Positions 22,713 to 31,643 of a stretch of DNA of 32,095 nt are shown piece after piece (position 1 is the stretch's first letter; each line of letters starts with the position of its first letter). The stretch comes from Mobilicoccus sp. (lineage in GTDB: Bacteria; Actinomycetota; Actinomycetes; Actinomycetales; Dermatophilaceae): the NCBI GenBank assembly GCA_030538585.1, contig JAUNTP010000015.1, positions 1 through 32,095 on the forward strand, read 5' to 3'. The translations under genes were made by a program, and so were the position numbers. Below the pieces are notes generated by a model that was given only the letters and a program-made list of their open reading frames with translations, was not told the origin of the DNA and did no database searches.

Positions 22713-23342
22713 TTACGCGGGCACGATGTCGCGGAGCCACTGCACGAGCGGTGCGAGGTCGCGCCACTCCCGGCGGACGTGATCGGCAAGGCGGGGGGTG
22801 GCGATGATGTCCGCGTCGTTGAGGATCCGGGATGCGGCGAGGGTCTTGCGGCGCAGCAGGCGGATGCGCTCGTGGTCGCGGCTCCAGCCGCGCGGGGCAG
22901 TCGCGACCTGGTCACCGCCGACCTCCCACCCGGCCTGCTCGAGGTCGGTGACGATGCGGTCGAGCACGGCGCCGGTCGGGCCGTCGACGCCCGCGCGGTA
23001 GGCGCGTAGCGCGGCGGCGTCGAGCTGGTAGGTGCCACCCCCGACCCGGATGCCGTCTGCGGAGATCTCGATGTACCACCCGGTGGCGGTCGCGACCGGC
23101 ACGTAGGCGCCCTGGTGGGTCTTGTACGGGCTCTTGTCGCTGGAGAACCGCACGTCGCGGTGCGGCCTGAAGATCTTGGCTGACCCGAACTCGTCCTCCA
23201 GGTCGGCGAGCAGGGCGACGAGGGGGTCGCGCACTTCGCGTTCGTAGCCTTGCCGATGAGCCGCCCAGAACTCCTTGCTGTTGTCCTCCTCGAGCGCCAT
23301 GTAGAACTCGGCTGCGCCGTGCGGAATCCCGGTGAAGGCCAT
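22713..23342 (-). CDS. DUF2461 (TIGR02453) family protein
   Basis: A 209-aa protein matching DUF2461: EFYMALEEDNSKEFWAAHR near the N-terminus, FRPHRDVRFSSDKSPYKTH in the middle, and GWYIEISADGIRVGGG in the domain core, ending with LAPLVQWLRDIV. The family is common in bacteria and its function is unknown. ATG 23342 has TACGAT 6 nt upstream and no Shine-Dalgarno, so it probably has its own leaderless promoter within the 53 nt after hepT. The start at 23399 would cross that promoter and is rejected. Confidence 0.85.
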   Translation of the reverse strand: MAFTGIPHGAAEFYMALEEDNSKEFWAAHRQGYEREVRDPLVALLADLEDEFGSAKIFRPHRDVRFSSDKSPYKTHQGAYVPVATATGWYIEISADGIRVGGGTYQLDAAALRAYRAGVDGPTGAVLDRIVTDLEQAGWEVGGDQVATAPRGWSRDHERIRLLRRKTLAASRILNDADIIATPRLADHVRREWRDLAPLVQWLRDIVPA

Positions 23343-23348
23343 GAGTGC

Positions 23349-23354
23349 ATCGTA
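23349..23354 (-). promoter_or_regulatory. -10 box of the DUF2461 gene
   Basis: TACGAT on the minus strand, 6 nt before ATG 23342 and after the hepT stop; leaderless layout. No good -35 is seen. Confidence 0.45.
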
Positions 23355-23395
23355 GGACGCGTCGGGCTCGGGGCGCCCGGGGATGTCGGCGCAGA

Positions 23396-23737
23396 TCAAG
23401 CGTCCTCGAGAAGCGCGGCCAAGAAATCCGCAAGCGGAGGCAGGCGTGAGTCCACCACGGAATAGACGATCGCGTGGTCCACGACACCGTACCCGTGCGC
23501 GATGATGTTGCGCATTGCGATGACGCGATCGAGGTCAGGAACCTTTGCCGCAGTCTCCGGATCCGTACGGCGCAAGCGATTCAGGGCCTCGCCAAGAATC
23601 TCCAACTGTCGCTCGACAGCCGACTGCACGAGGAGATTGTTGGAGAAATCTGGCGCATCGACACCCTCGACGAAAGTCAGCGCCGCCGAGCACGCTTGGC
23701 GCGCATCCCAGATGTGCGCCTTAGAGGTCGGCAACAT
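23396..23737 (-). CDS. hepT: HepT-type RNase toxin (DUF86, HEPN)
   Basis: A 113-aa HEPN-domain protein with the exact RX4HXY active-site motif RNIIAHGY (Arg76, His81, Tyr83). HepT is an RNA-cleaving toxin that the MntA antitoxin neutralises by adding AMP to the tyrosine of this motif. It overlaps mntA by 17 nt (23721-23737) with the toxin second, the usual order in this system. Length is close to the family norm (about 110-140 aa). All catalytic residues are intact, so the toxin should be active if freed. The pair may serve genome maintenance or defence; either role is inference. Confidence 0.9.
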   Translation of the reverse strand: MLPTSKAHIWDARQACSAALTFVEGVDAPDFSNNLLVQSAVERQLEILGEALNRLRRTDPETAAKVPDLDRVIAMRNIIAHGYGVVDHAIVYSVVDSRLPPLADFLAALLEDA

Positions 23738-24029
23738 AGACGACCTCCGCATGAGCCAGTATCGAATCACGCAGGTAAGGGTTACGGATCGACCGTTTCA
23801 CAACGAGATCGACGTCGCGCTCGACAATGCGCTGCAGTTCGTCGCGAAGGGAACAGTAGTCCGCGAAGGGATCCGGGCGGCCGGGGACGAATTCGACCAG
23901 GAAGTCCACGTCACTGTCGGCACGGAATCCACCCGTGACCGCTGATCCGAACACTGCGAGTTCCGCCACGCCGTAGCGCTGCGCAGCGTGAACGATCGCG
24001 TCTCGGTCAAGGCTCACGACGACGGCCAT
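23721..24029 (-). CDS. mntA: MntA-type nucleotidyltransferase antitoxin
   Basis: A 102-aa minimal nucleotidyltransferase. GSAVTGGFRADSDVD gives the GSX10DXD signature (Gly28, Ser29, Asp40, Asp42), the metal and ATP site. In characterised MntA-HepT systems this enzyme adds AMP units to the HepT tyrosine and so blocks its RNase. The helix-rich N-terminus and the strand ILAHAEVVYVADL at the end fit the fold. ATG 24029 lies 6 nt after a GATACT hexamer, so the message is probably leaderless. It is the first gene of the two-gene operon and overlaps hepT by 17 nt. Confidence 0.9.
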   Translation of the reverse strand: MAVVVSLDRDAIVHAAQRYGVAELAVFGSAVTGGFRADSDVDFLVEFVPGRPDPFADYCSLRDELQRIVERDVDLVVKRSIRNPYLRDSILAHAEVVYVADL

Positions 24030-24035
24030 GTCACC

Positions 24036-24133
24036 AGTATCCCATCGAGCGCGGGGCTGCCGGCAAGGACGGACGCCCGAGGCTGTGATGCCCAGCCATT
24101 TGGCCCCGACCTTGGACCTCAGGACCATAGGGT
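24036..24133. promoter_or_regulatory. Divergent leaderless promoters of mntA and the YdeI-like gene
   Basis: Minus strand GATACT (24041-24036) is 6 nt before the mntA ATG. Plus strand TAGGGT (24128-24133) is 7 nt before GTG 24141. Neither gene has a Shine-Dalgarno. A -35 candidate for mntA, TTGCCG, lies 19 nt up. No operator dyad is evident. Confidence 0.45.
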
Positions 24134-24140
24134 GGTGCAG

Positions 24141-24584
24141 GTGTCCGTGCACCTTAGCGTCGCCATCGAGCCGTACGGTCCGGCGGCCGCCATCCCCCTG
24201 ACCGAGGCGCAGGCTGCCGAGCTGAGCAGCGCGAAGCAACCGCCGGTGGTGGTGACGATCGGTGACCGCTCGGCCCGACTGCGGGTCACCCGGATGGGCG
24301 GCCCGGTCTGCATCGGGCTGAGCAAGGCGGCCAGGCGCGAGCTCGGTGTCGAGATCGGCGACCTGGTCGACGTCACGATCGCCCTCGATGAGGCCGAGCG
24401 CGTGGTGGCGGTGCCCGAGGCACTGCAACGAGCCTTGACCGAGGACGCGCGCTTGCAGTCGGCCTGGGACGATCTGAGCTACACCCGCCGCAAAGAACTG
24501 GCCCGCGGCATCACCGACGCAAAGCGGGAGATCACCCGCCAGCGGCGCCTAGAGGCGGCCCTGGCCGAACTCGCCGACCGCTGA
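24141..24584 (+). CDS. YdeI/OmpD-associated (bacteriocin-protection-type) protein with DUF1905-like part
   Basis: A 147-aa protein. The N-terminal half fits DUF1905 (VVVTIGDRSARLRVTRMGG, then RRELGVEIGDLVDVTI). The C-terminal half, LTEDARLQSAWDDLSYTRRKELARGITDAKREITRQRRLEAALAEL, carries the LSYTRRKE and K.E.R..R pattern of YdeI/OmdA proteins. The family name comes from a link to antimicrobial-peptide protection; no enzymatic role is established. Several in-frame GTGs exist; 24141 is preferred because TAGGGT ends 7 nt before it. It sits between two toxin-antitoxin pairs. Confidence 0.82.
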   Translation: MSVHLSVAIEPYGPAAAIPLTEAQAAELSSAKQPPVVVTIGDRSARLRVTRMGGPVCIGLSKAARRELGVEIGDLVDVTIALDEAERVVAVPEALQRALTEDARLQSAWDDLSYTRRKELARGITDAKREITRQRRLEAALAELADR

Positions 24585-24676
24585 GGCGCATCCCTCTCAC
24601 CGCGCCCAGTGGGCCTCGAGGGGAAATCATCGCCCTCGCGAGCCCTATCCGGCGGGGTACACGATTGGCGTCACGG

Positions 24677-24979
24677 TCAGGATGCAGCCACAAGTGGCTT
24701 TATCGCCGTGATCTCGTCCGCCATGCGGTCCTGCGCCAACTCGATTTCATACCGAGACTGCAGGTTCAGCCAGAACTGCGCCTCGATGCCAAAGTACTTG
24801 CCCAGGCGCAGCGCAGTGTCAGCGGTGATCGCTCGCTTGCCATGCACGATCTCATTGATCCGGCGCGGTGGCACTCCGATGGACACGGACAGCTTGTGCT
24901 GAGTGATGCCGAAGGGCTCGATGAAATCCTCCATCAGGATCTCGCCGGGATGGACGGGGGGGTACAGCTTGTCCGTCAT
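24677..24979 (-). CDS. higA: HigA-family antitoxin (XRE-type)
   Basis: A 100-aa antitoxin with the HigA signature: PPVHPGEILMEDFIEPFG leading into an HTH (ITQHKLSVSIGVPPRRINEIVHGKRAI), then TALRLGKYFGIEAQFWLNLQ. It binds and blocks HigB and, as a dimer, represses the operon. AGGAGG lies 4 nt before ATG 24979, overlapping the higB stop, so translation should be efficient. Order toxin first, antitoxin second is normal for higBA. It is complete and has no frame damage. Confidence 0.92.
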   Translation of the reverse strand: MTDKLYPPVHPGEILMEDFIEPFGITQHKLSVSIGVPPRRINEIVHGKRAITADTALRLGKYFGIEAQFWLNLQSRYEIELAQDRMADEITAIKPLVAAS

Positions 24980-24988
24980 CGTGCCTCC

Positions 24989-25270
24989 TCAGTGATAATC
25001 CTCGATCAGTACGTCCTCAGGGCCACCATCAGTCCAGCGAAAGGTGATCCGCCATTGATCATTGATCTTGATGCTGTGGCGACCCTTGCGGTCCCCCTTC
25101 AACGCCTCCAGCCGATTCCCCGGCGGAACACGTAACGAACCCAAGGTGGTCGCGGCATCGAGCATGTGCAGCGTGCGATTCGCCACCCGATGGATACGCG
25201 GGTCCAGACGTGGAACAGGCTCTCGCAGCCAGACACGTTCCGTGTCGCGGTCAGCGAAGGATCTGATCAC
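24989..25270 (-). CDS. higB: HigB-family RelE-fold toxin
   Basis: A 93-aa toxin starting with IRSFADRDTERVWLRE, followed by a ribosome-dependent RNase core: NRLEALKGDRKGRHSIKIND and QWRITFRW, ending DVLIEDYH, as in the plasmid-maintenance-killer family. HigB cuts mRNA on translating ribosomes. The conserved residues (Arg, Lys, Trp of the final strands and terminal His) are present, so it is likely active. GTG 25270 is set by a near-consensus promoter ending 6 nt before it, and higA follows 9 nt after the stop. Confidence 0.92.
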   Translation of the reverse strand: MIRSFADRDTERVWLREPVPRLDPRIHRVANRTLHMLDAATTLGSLRVPPGNRLEALKGDRKGRHSIKINDQWRITFRWTDGGPEDVLIEDYH

Positions 25271-25276
25271 AGGCCA

Positions 25277-25305
25277 AGCCTAGATGACATAACGCGCCGC
25301 GTCAA
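25277..25305 (-). promoter_or_regulatory. higBA promoter
   Basis: -35 TTGACG (25305-25300), 17-bp spacer, -10 TAGGCT (25282-25277), then 6 nt to GTG 25270. There is no Shine-Dalgarno, so higB is probably leaderless. This is one of the best promoters in the window; its spacer contains one of two dyads that probably bind HigA. Confidence 0.75.
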
Positions 25306-25310
25306 TAACG

Positions 25311-25320
<10 letters not shown>
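25292..25320. promoter_or_regulatory. Two dyads, candidate HigA operators
   Basis: ACGCG-C-CGCGT (25292-25302) overlaps the -35 side of the spacer. TAACG-CTATA-CGTTA (25306-25320) lies just upstream and runs into the last codons of ychF (stop at 25311-25313). HigA homologues normally bind such inverted repeats to shut down their own promoter. Arms differ between the two dyads, so one may belong to another protein. Confidence 0.55.
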
Positions 25321-26396
<1,076 letters not shown>

Positions 26397-26404
26397 GAGA
26401 GGCG

Positions 26405-26410
26405 AGTCTA
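26405..26410 (-). promoter_or_regulatory. -10 box of ychF
   Basis: TAGACT on the minus strand, 8 nt before GTG 26396; leaderless layout, no Shine-Dalgarno. The -35 is weak. Confidence 0.45.
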
Positions 26411-26451
26411 ACGTCGATGCCCCGCACCGCCGCATCGCCGCCGGTCGCCAA

Positions 26452-27309
26452 TCACGCGCCGGGCGCGGACCAGCCCTCCGGCAGACGCACGCGGCACAAC
26501 TGCCGCGACTGCGCCACGACACGGCCCGTCAAGTCCCAGATCACCGCCTCCTCCTCCATGAGGCTGCCCGAGAGGATGCTGCTCGTGGTGCGCATCTGCA
26601 GCCACCCGGGCGCCGGACGGCCCCGGACGTGGCCGCTGAACTCCAGCGTCGGCGCCCACCCGGGGATGCCGAGGTCGAACGACACCGGCGGCATCGCATC
26701 CAGAAAAAAGAGCAGCGAGATCGGGTCGGCCTCCCGCCCATCGGCGAACCGGATCCAGGCCAGCATCTCACCCCGCCCCGACGGCTTGCCGACCGCCCAG
26801 CCCGCCGTCGACGGGTCGAGCCGCAGGTCGAGGCGGTGCATGAGCGGCGGCGCCTCGATGGGACCGCCGCTGCGCATGCTGCTCGACGACACGCACTCCT
26901 CCGGCCCGGGCATCGACGGCGGCTCGAGCGTGCGATGCACCTGCTCCGCCGACGCGAGATCGCCATAGGTGGCGAGCGCCCGCATCCGCTCCACCGGCGC
27001 GCCGTCGCGGCCGAGCTGACGTAGCGACGCCTGCCCCGTCGAGATGCTCCTTCCGCGCCGGATCACCTCGGTCGCGACTGTCACGTCACCGTGCTCACCG
27101 GCAGACAGGAAATGCGCCGACAGCGCGTACGGGTCGGCGTGCGGCATCTCACCCGAGCCGAGCACCTGCGACAACGCCTGCGCCGCGAGACCCATGAGCA
27201 CCCCACCGTTGACCGCGGGACCGATCGTCCAGACATGATCCAGGCGCCCGGTGAAGACCCCGGCCTCATCAGTCTGCGTCAGCGCCATCGCCGCATCGAA
27301 CTCAGTCAT
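26452..27309 (-). CDS. Acyl-CoA thioesterase family protein (double hotdog)
   Basis: A 285-aa protein with two hotdog domains. The first has WTIGPAVNGGVLMGLAAQAL and PYALSAHFLSAGEHGDVTV, typical of TesB-like thioesterases; the second has WIRFADGREADPISLLFFLDAMPP and ends with GRVVAQSRQLCRVR, the usual C-terminal signature of this family. It should hydrolyse acyl-CoA; chain length is unknown. ATG 27309 gives a family-like N-terminus (MTEFDAAMALTQTD); no Shine-Dalgarno is obvious. It is 55 nt upstream of ychF on the same strand and may be expressed with it. Confidence 0.88.
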   Translation of the reverse strand: MTEFDAAMALTQTDEAGVFTGRLDHVWTIGPAVNGGVLMGLAAQALSQVLGSGEMPHADPYALSAHFLSAGEHGDVTVATEVIRRGRSISTGQASLRQLGRDGAPVERMRALATYGDLASAEQVHRTLEPPSMPGPEECVSSSSMRSGGPIEAPPLMHRLDLRLDPSTAGWAVGKPSGRGEMLAWIRFADGREADPISLLFFLDAMPPVSFDLGIPGWAPTLEFSGHVRGRPAPGWLQMRTTSSILSGSLMEEEAVIWDLTGRVVAQSRQLCRVRLPEGWSAPGA

Positions 27310-27430
27310 GGGTGTGGTCTACCAGACGGCACCGACAGGGCCTCGCGCTGTCCAGCACGAGCGCGTCGCGGGTGAACTGCACCGACCTGGGCATCAGTGG
27401 CTCCCCCGGGGGCTGACGCGATCTGGTCAG

Positions 27431-27700
27431 GGTGGTCTCGAGACGTCGCTTCGCTCCTCCTCGACCAACCCGGGGGGCGCCGCCCCCGTTGGTCGAGGAG
27501 CGAAGCGTCTCGAGACCATCGCCCGCGCTACTGCGTAAGGCTGGATGGCCCCGAGACGTCGCCCCCGCTCCTCCTCGACCAACCCGGGGGGTGACGCCGG
27601 TCCGTTGGTCGAGGAGCGAAGCGTCTCGAGACCATTGCCCGCGCTACTGCGTAAGGCTGGATGGCCCCGAGACGTCGCCCCCGCTCCTCCTCGACCGACG
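27431..27700. repeat. Palindromic intergenic repeat block 3
   Basis: Several arms of the GTTGGTCGAGGAGCGAAGC / GTCTCGAGACC repeat, alternating in orientation, between the divergent thioesterase and rmuC genes. It includes the CGCGCTACTGCG spacer also found in block 2. Palindrome GTCTCGAGAC occurs at each arm end. The remaining part of 27310-27736 shows nothing else, and no promoter for rmuC is convincing. Confidence 0.88.
27488..27700. repeat. 116-bp tandem duplication within block 3
   Basis: The unit starting GTTGGTCGAGGAGCGAAGC at 27488 repeats at 27604. The first 91 bp or so differ by one base (ATCGCC against ATTGCC). The second copy is shorter, ending near 27700, where the arm reads CGACCGACG instead of CGACCAAC. 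The identity implies recent duplication, for example by slippage or recombination between palindromes. Confidence 0.88.
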
Positions 27701-27736
27701 GAGGGGGTTGTCGGTGGTGCCTGTCATGGTGTCGCC

Positions 27737-28948
27737 ATGGAGATTCCGCTCGCCGCGCTGCTCGGGTTCATTGTCGGCGCCCTGCTGTGTTGGCTCGTCG
27801 TGCGCACCCAGTACGTCGCGCAGGTCACGGGCCTGCGCGCCGAGCGCGACGCCCTCGCCGACCGCATCGACGAGTGGCGACGTCACACCCTCGACAGCGC
27901 TGACGACGAGGAGAGCATCCTGGTCGCCATCGCTCCGCTGACCAGCGCGCTCGCGCGTGTCGAACGCCAGGTCGGCACCCTCGAACGTGATCGGGCCGAG
28001 CAGTACGGCCAACTCGGAGAGCGCCTCGGTGAGGTGGCGCGCACCACCCGCCGACTTCATCAGGAGACGAGCACGCTCGCCGGGTCGCTCAACTCCTCCA
28101 CGACGCGGGGCGTGTGGGGCGAGAGTCAGTTGCGGCGTCTCCTCGAACATGCGGGCCTGCTGGGTCGCTGCGACTTCGACGAGCAGGTGAGCGGCCTCAG
28201 CCACACTGACGCGACGGTGCGTCCCGATGCGGTGGTCCGTCTTCCGGGCGGTAAATCTCTCGTCATCGACGCCAAGGCGCCGCTCACCAAGTTCCTTGCT
28301 GCCCAGGGCGTCTCCGATGACAAGGAGCGAGCCGCGTTGCTCACCGGCCACGCGTCAGCGCTGCGCGGCCACGTCGACGTGTTGGCCAAGAAGGAGTACT
28401 GGACGGCGTTCTCCCCCACCCCCGAGATGGTCGTGTGCTTCGTGCCCTCCGACGCGACGCTGGCCGCAGCCCTGGACGCCGACCCGACGCTCTACGAGCA
28501 CGCGATGGCTCGGCGCGTCGTGCTCGCTTCCCCCGCCACTCTGCTCGCCCTTCTGCGCACCGTCGCCTTCACCTGGCAGCAGGACGCCCTCACCGAGAAC
28601 GCCCGCGAGCTCCTCGACCTCGGTCGAGATCTCTACGCCCGCCTCGGCAGCCTCGGCGGGCACGTCTCGACCATGGGCAGCTCCCTGCGCCGCAGCGTGG
28701 AGCACTACAACTCCATGGTCGGAGCCCTCGAATCGCGGGTGTTCGTCACGGCCCGCCGGATGCATGACCTCGGCCTCGCGCAGCAGGAGCCACCCTCGCT
28801 TCCGGTAGTGGACGCCGCGGTGCGGCCGCTCACGGCCGGCGAACTGCTCGACCACCTCGACGACGGCGCCGACCGGCGTGACGACGCCGCACTCCGTACG
28901 CAGCAGACTCACTCGACAGCGCCGGACAAGCGCGCGGACGCCTCCTGA
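27737..28948 (+). CDS. rmuC: DNA recombination protein RmuC
   Basis: A 403-aa protein with an N-terminal membrane helix (residues 3-24, LAALLGFIVGALLCWLVV), a coiled-coil region (about 33-120) and an RmuC core: RGVWGESQLRRLLEHAGLLG, VIDAKAPLTKFL, EYWTAFSPTPEMVVCFVPS and TLLALLRTVAFTWQQ, the nuclease-like fold of the family. RmuC limits DNA inversions and rearrangement, and is a predicted PD-(D/E)XK-type protein, consistent with DAK in VIDAKAP. The Asp/Arg-rich last 40 residues look disordered. ATG 27737 is chosen for the membrane helix. It stands beside a palindrome-rich repeat block, which is at least suggestive. Confidence 0.94.
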   Translation: MEIPLAALLGFIVGALLCWLVVRTQYVAQVTGLRAERDALADRIDEWRRHTLDSADDEESILVAIAPLTSALARVERQVGTLERDRAEQYGQLGERLGEVARTTRRLHQETSTLAGSLNSSTTRGVWGESQLRRLLEHAGLLGRCDFDEQVSGLSHTDATVRPDAVVRLPGGKSLVIDAKAPLTKFLAAQGVSDDKERAALLTGHASALRGHVDVLAKKEYWTAFSPTPEMVVCFVPSDATLAAALDADPTLYEHAMARRVVLASPATLLALLRTVAFTWQQDALTENARELLDLGRDLYARLGSLGGHVSTMGSSLRRSVEHYNSMVGALESRVFVTARRMHDLGLAQQEPPSLPVVDAAVRPLTAGELLDHLDDGADRRDDAALRTQQTHSTAPDKRADAS

Positions 28949-28975
28949 ACAGCGGCCAACCCGGCGAATAGATGG

Positions 28976-29980
28976 TCAGCGCAGCGAGGCCCCCGCGTCG
29001 CTCTTGACCTTGGCGTCGAAGGGGATGCCGCGCGCCTTGAGTTCGCGGCGCAGGTCGACCGGCAGCGCGAACAGCAGGCTCTCCTCCGCGGCGACCTCGA
29101 TCGACACGTCGTCGTACCCGCGGGCCGCCAGGTGGTCGAGGACGTCGTTGACGAGAATCTCCGGCACGGATGCCCCGCTGGAGATGCCGATCGTCGACAC
29201 ACCCTCCAGCCAGGAGTCCTCGATCTGGTCGGCGAAGTCGACGAGATGGCCGGCCCTGGCACCGTGCTCGAGGGCCACCTCGACGAGGCGGACGCTGTTC
29301 GAGCTGTTCTGCGAGCCGACGACGAGCATGAGGTCGAGCTTGCTCGCCATCTTGCGCACCGCCGCCTGACGGTTCTGGGTGGCATAACAGATGTCGTCGC
29401 TCGGCGGGTCCTGCAGGAGTGGGAACTTCTCGCGCAGCCGCTTGACGGTCTCCATCGTCTCGTCGACCGACAGCGTCGTCTGCGAGAGCCACACGACCTT
29501 CTCGGGGTCACGCACCTCGACGTTCTCGACGTCGTCCGGGCCGTCGACGAGGGTGATGTGCTCAGGCGCCTCACCGGTGGTGCCGACGACCTCCTCGTGG
29601 CCCTCGTGGCCGATGAGGAGAATGTCGTAGTCCTCGCCCGCGAACCGCTGCGCCTCGCGATGCACCTTGGTGACCAGCGGGCACGTGGCGTCGATGGCGG
29701 TGAGGGACCGTTCGCGGGCCTCCTCGTGCACCGTCGGCGCGACGCCGTGCGCCGAGAACACGACCGTAGCGCCCTCGGGCACCTCGTCGGTCTCCTCGAC
29801 GAAGATCGCACCGCGACGTTCCAGCACGCGCACGACGTGGGTGTTGTGGACGATCTGCTTACGCACATAGACCGGCGCGCCGTACACCTCGAGCGCCTTC
29901 TCGACGGTGACCACGGCTCGGTCGACGCCCGCGCAGTATCCACGGGGAGCGGCCAGGAGGATCTTCTTGTCGTCAGTCAC
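28976..29980 (-). CDS. ispH: 4-hydroxy-3-methylbut-2-enyl diphosphate reductase IspH
   Basis: A 334-aa enzyme making IPP and DMAPP, the last step of the MEP pathway. The three cluster cysteines are Cys16 ([11 protein letters not shown]), Cys100 (DATCPLV) and Cys198 (ICYATQNRQ). Substrate residues His45 (VHNTHVV), His78 (SAHGV) and GHEGHEE (125-131) are present, as are [10 protein letters not shown] and [15 protein letters not shown] 29980 is preferred because TAGGGT ends 7 nt before it and no Shine-Dalgarno exists; GTG 29989 is a slightly longer option. It is convergent with rmuC (27 nt between stops) and divergent from xseA. Confidence 0.97.
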   Translation of the reverse strand: MTDDKKILLAAPRGYCAGVDRAVVTVEKALEVYGAPVYVRKQIVHNTHVVRVLERRGAIFVEETDEVPEGATVVFSAHGVAPTVHEEARERSLTAIDATCPLVTKVHREAQRFAGEDYDILLIGHEGHEEVVGTTGEAPEHITLVDGPDDVENVEVRDPEKVVWLSQTTLSVDETMETVKRLREKFPLLQDPPSDDICYATQNRQAAVRKMASKLDLMLVVGSQNSSNSVRLVEVALEHGARAGHLVDFADQIEDSWLEGVSTIGISSGASVPEILVNDVLDHLAARGYDDVSIEVAAEESLLFALPVDLRRELKARGIPFDAKVKSDAGASLR

Positions 29981-29987
29981 GAACGCC

Positions 29988-30106
29988 ACCCTACCGACGT
30001 CACCTCCACGCGACCTGACCGCCGAAGCCGTCGGTCTGAACCGACGGTCTCGGCTAGATGGGCGGTGATGTCGCTCCTCGGGGGCGCCGGGCGTCGCTGG
30101 CATACT
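29988..30106. promoter_or_regulatory. Divergent leaderless promoters of ispH and xseA
   Basis: Minus strand TAGGGT (29993-29988) is 7 nt before the ispH GTG. Plus strand CATACT (30101-30106) is 7 nt before the xseA GTG 30114. No Shine-Dalgarno lies before either start; -35 elements are weak. Confidence 0.45.
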
Positions 30107-30113
30107 GGCGCGG

Positions 30114-31355
30114 GTGAGCGAGCCCCTGCCGGAGAAGGCCGCCGACACCTCGGCCGAACGCCCCTGGCCGCTTCGTCTGCTCTCCATGAAGATCTCCGAC
30201 TACGTCGACCGCATGTCACCCGTGTGGGTCGAGGGCCAGATCGTTCAGCTCAACCGTCGCCCGGGCAGCCGCACGTGCTTCGTGACCCTCCGGGATGCCG
30301 ACGTCGACATGTCGATGACGGTCACCGTGCCCACGGTCGTGCTCGACCGCATGCCCATCCGTGACGGCAGCCGCGTCGTCGTCCACGCCAAGGCCTCCTA
30401 CTGGAGCAAGCGGGGCACGCTCCAGCTCGAGGCCCGCGACGTGCGGCCGGTCGGCGAGGGCGAACTCCTGGCGCGTCTCGAGCACCTCAAGCGGGTGCTG
30501 GCCTCCGAGGGGCTGTTCGCGGCCGAGCGCAAACGGCCGCTGCCGTTCCTTCCGGCACGGATCGGCCTCGTGTGCGGTCGCGCCAGCGCCGCCATGCGCG
30601 ACGTCGTCGACAACGGGCGTCGCCGCTGGTCTGCCGTCGAATTCGAGGTCCGCGAGGTGCCCGTGCAAGGCACCGACGCCGTCGCCGCCGTGACCAACGC
30701 CCTCACCGAGCTCGACGCCGATGACCGCATCGACGTCATCGTCATCACCCGCGGCGGGGGCTCGTTCGAGGACCTCCTGCCGTTCAGCAACGAATCCCTC
30801 GTGCGCGCCGTGGCGGCGGCCACCACACCGGTCGTCAGCGCGATCGGCCACGAGGTCGACACCCCGCTGCTCGATTTCGTCGCCGACGTGCGCGCATCCA
30901 CCCCCACCGACGCAGCGAAACGGGTCGTCCCCGACGTCGAGACCGAACGGCTCGGGCTGGAGGAGGCCCGCGAACGCGCGCGGTTGGCCGTCCGCGGGCG
31001 CATCGCGGCCGAGCGCCGCCACCTCGACGTGCTGCGCAGGCGACCCGTTCTCACCGACCCGCACGCCACCCTCGCTCCCCACCGCGCGGTCCTGGAGCAG
31101 CACCGCGACCGGGCGCGTCGCACCATGACCACCCGCATCGACCGCGACCGGGCCCGCGTCGAGGCCCTGGCCGCTCAGCTGCGAGCACTGTCGCCCCAGG
31201 GAACTCTGGACCGCGGGTACGCGATCGTCCTGCACGCCGACGGCCGACTCGTCACCGACCGCACCGACGTCGACGCCGACGAAATCCTGCGGGTGCGCGT
31301 CGCCCGCGGCGACTTCGGCGTCACCCCCGTCACCAGCAGAAAGGCCACCCCATGA
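30114..31355 (+). CDS. xseA: Exodeoxyribonuclease VII large subunit
   Basis: A 413-aa protein: an N-terminal OB fold ([48 protein letters not shown]), then the catalytic part with [64 protein letters not shown] and a helical C-terminal stalk ending in [14 protein letters not shown]. Exonuclease VII (XseA with several XseB) degrades single-stranded DNA from both ends. All landmarks of the family are present. GTG 30114 is set by the CATACT box and has no Shine-Dalgarno. Its stop overlaps the xseB start as ATGA. Confidence 0.96.
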   Translation: MSEPLPEKAADTSAERPWPLRLLSMKISDYVDRMSPVWVEGQIVQLNRRPGSRTCFVTLRDADVDMSMTVTVPTVVLDRMPIRDGSRVVVHAKASYWSKRGTLQLEARDVRPVGEGELLARLEHLKRVLASEGLFAAERKRPLPFLPARIGLVCGRASAAMRDVVDNGRRRWSAVEFEVREVPVQGTDAVAAVTNALTELDADDRIDVIVITRGGGSFEDLLPFSNESLVRAVAAATTPVVSAIGHEVDTPLLDFVADVRASTPTDAAKRVVPDVETERLGLEEARERARLAVRGRIAAERRHLDVLRRRPVLTDPHATLAPHRAVLEQHRDRARRTMTTRIDRDRARVEALAAQLRALSPQGTLDRGYAIVLHADGRLVTDRTDVDADEILRVRVARGDFGVTPVTSRKATP

Positions 31356-31603
31356 CCGAGGCCCACGCCGACATCGCCGAGATGAACTACGAGCAGGCCC
31401 GCGACGCCCTCATCGAGACCGTCGCGAAGCTCGAGTCGGGTCAAGCCGACCTCGAGACCAGCGTCGGCCTCTGGGAACGCGGCGAAGCCCTCGCCGCCCA
31501 CTGCACCGCGGCACTCGACCGCGCCGAGGCCCGCATCAATCGCCGCAACGAGGGCGGGGCGGTCGACTCCGACATCGCCGACGACCCGTCCGAGGAGTCC
31601 TGA
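31352..31603 (+). CDS. xseB: Exodeoxyribonuclease VII small subunit
   Basis: An 83-aa helical protein with the XseB core [40 protein letters not shown], then an acidic tail. It coats the XseA stalk helices. It overlaps xseA by 4 nt (ATGA) and so is made in step with it. The C-terminal tail, rich in Asp and Glu, is somewhat longer than in Escherichia coli (80 aa) but ordinary for actinobacteria. Confidence 0.94.
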   Translation: MTEAHADIAEMNYEQARDALIETVAKLESGQADLETSVGLWERGEALAAHCTAALDRAEARINRRNEGGAVDSDIADDPSEES

Positions 31604-31622
31604 CGCCACCACCCGAGCGTGG

Positions 31623-31642
31623 CGCGCCCCTCAGCGGGCGCG
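31623..31642 (+). terminator. Hairpin after xseB
   Basis: Arms CGCGCCC (31623-31629) and GGGCGCG (31636-31642) around CTCAGC, 20 nt after the xseB stop. GC-rich without a U tract, as usual in this group. Confidence 0.55.
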
Positions 31643-31643
31643 A

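Noticed and set aside
20858..23350. 830-aa continuous frame including the duplicated exported protein
   Set aside because: The N-terminal 260 residues are a shadow of the DUF2461 gene in another frame. ATG 22567 with a Shine-Dalgarno and hydrophobic segment is the real start.
24585..24676. Terminator between the YdeI-like gene and higA
   Set aside because: I looked for a hairpin between these convergent ends and found no stem longer than a few base pairs.
27431..27700. CRISPR array
   Set aside because: Repeats are palindromic, in alternating orientation and of variable spacing, with only two tandem units and no cas gene.
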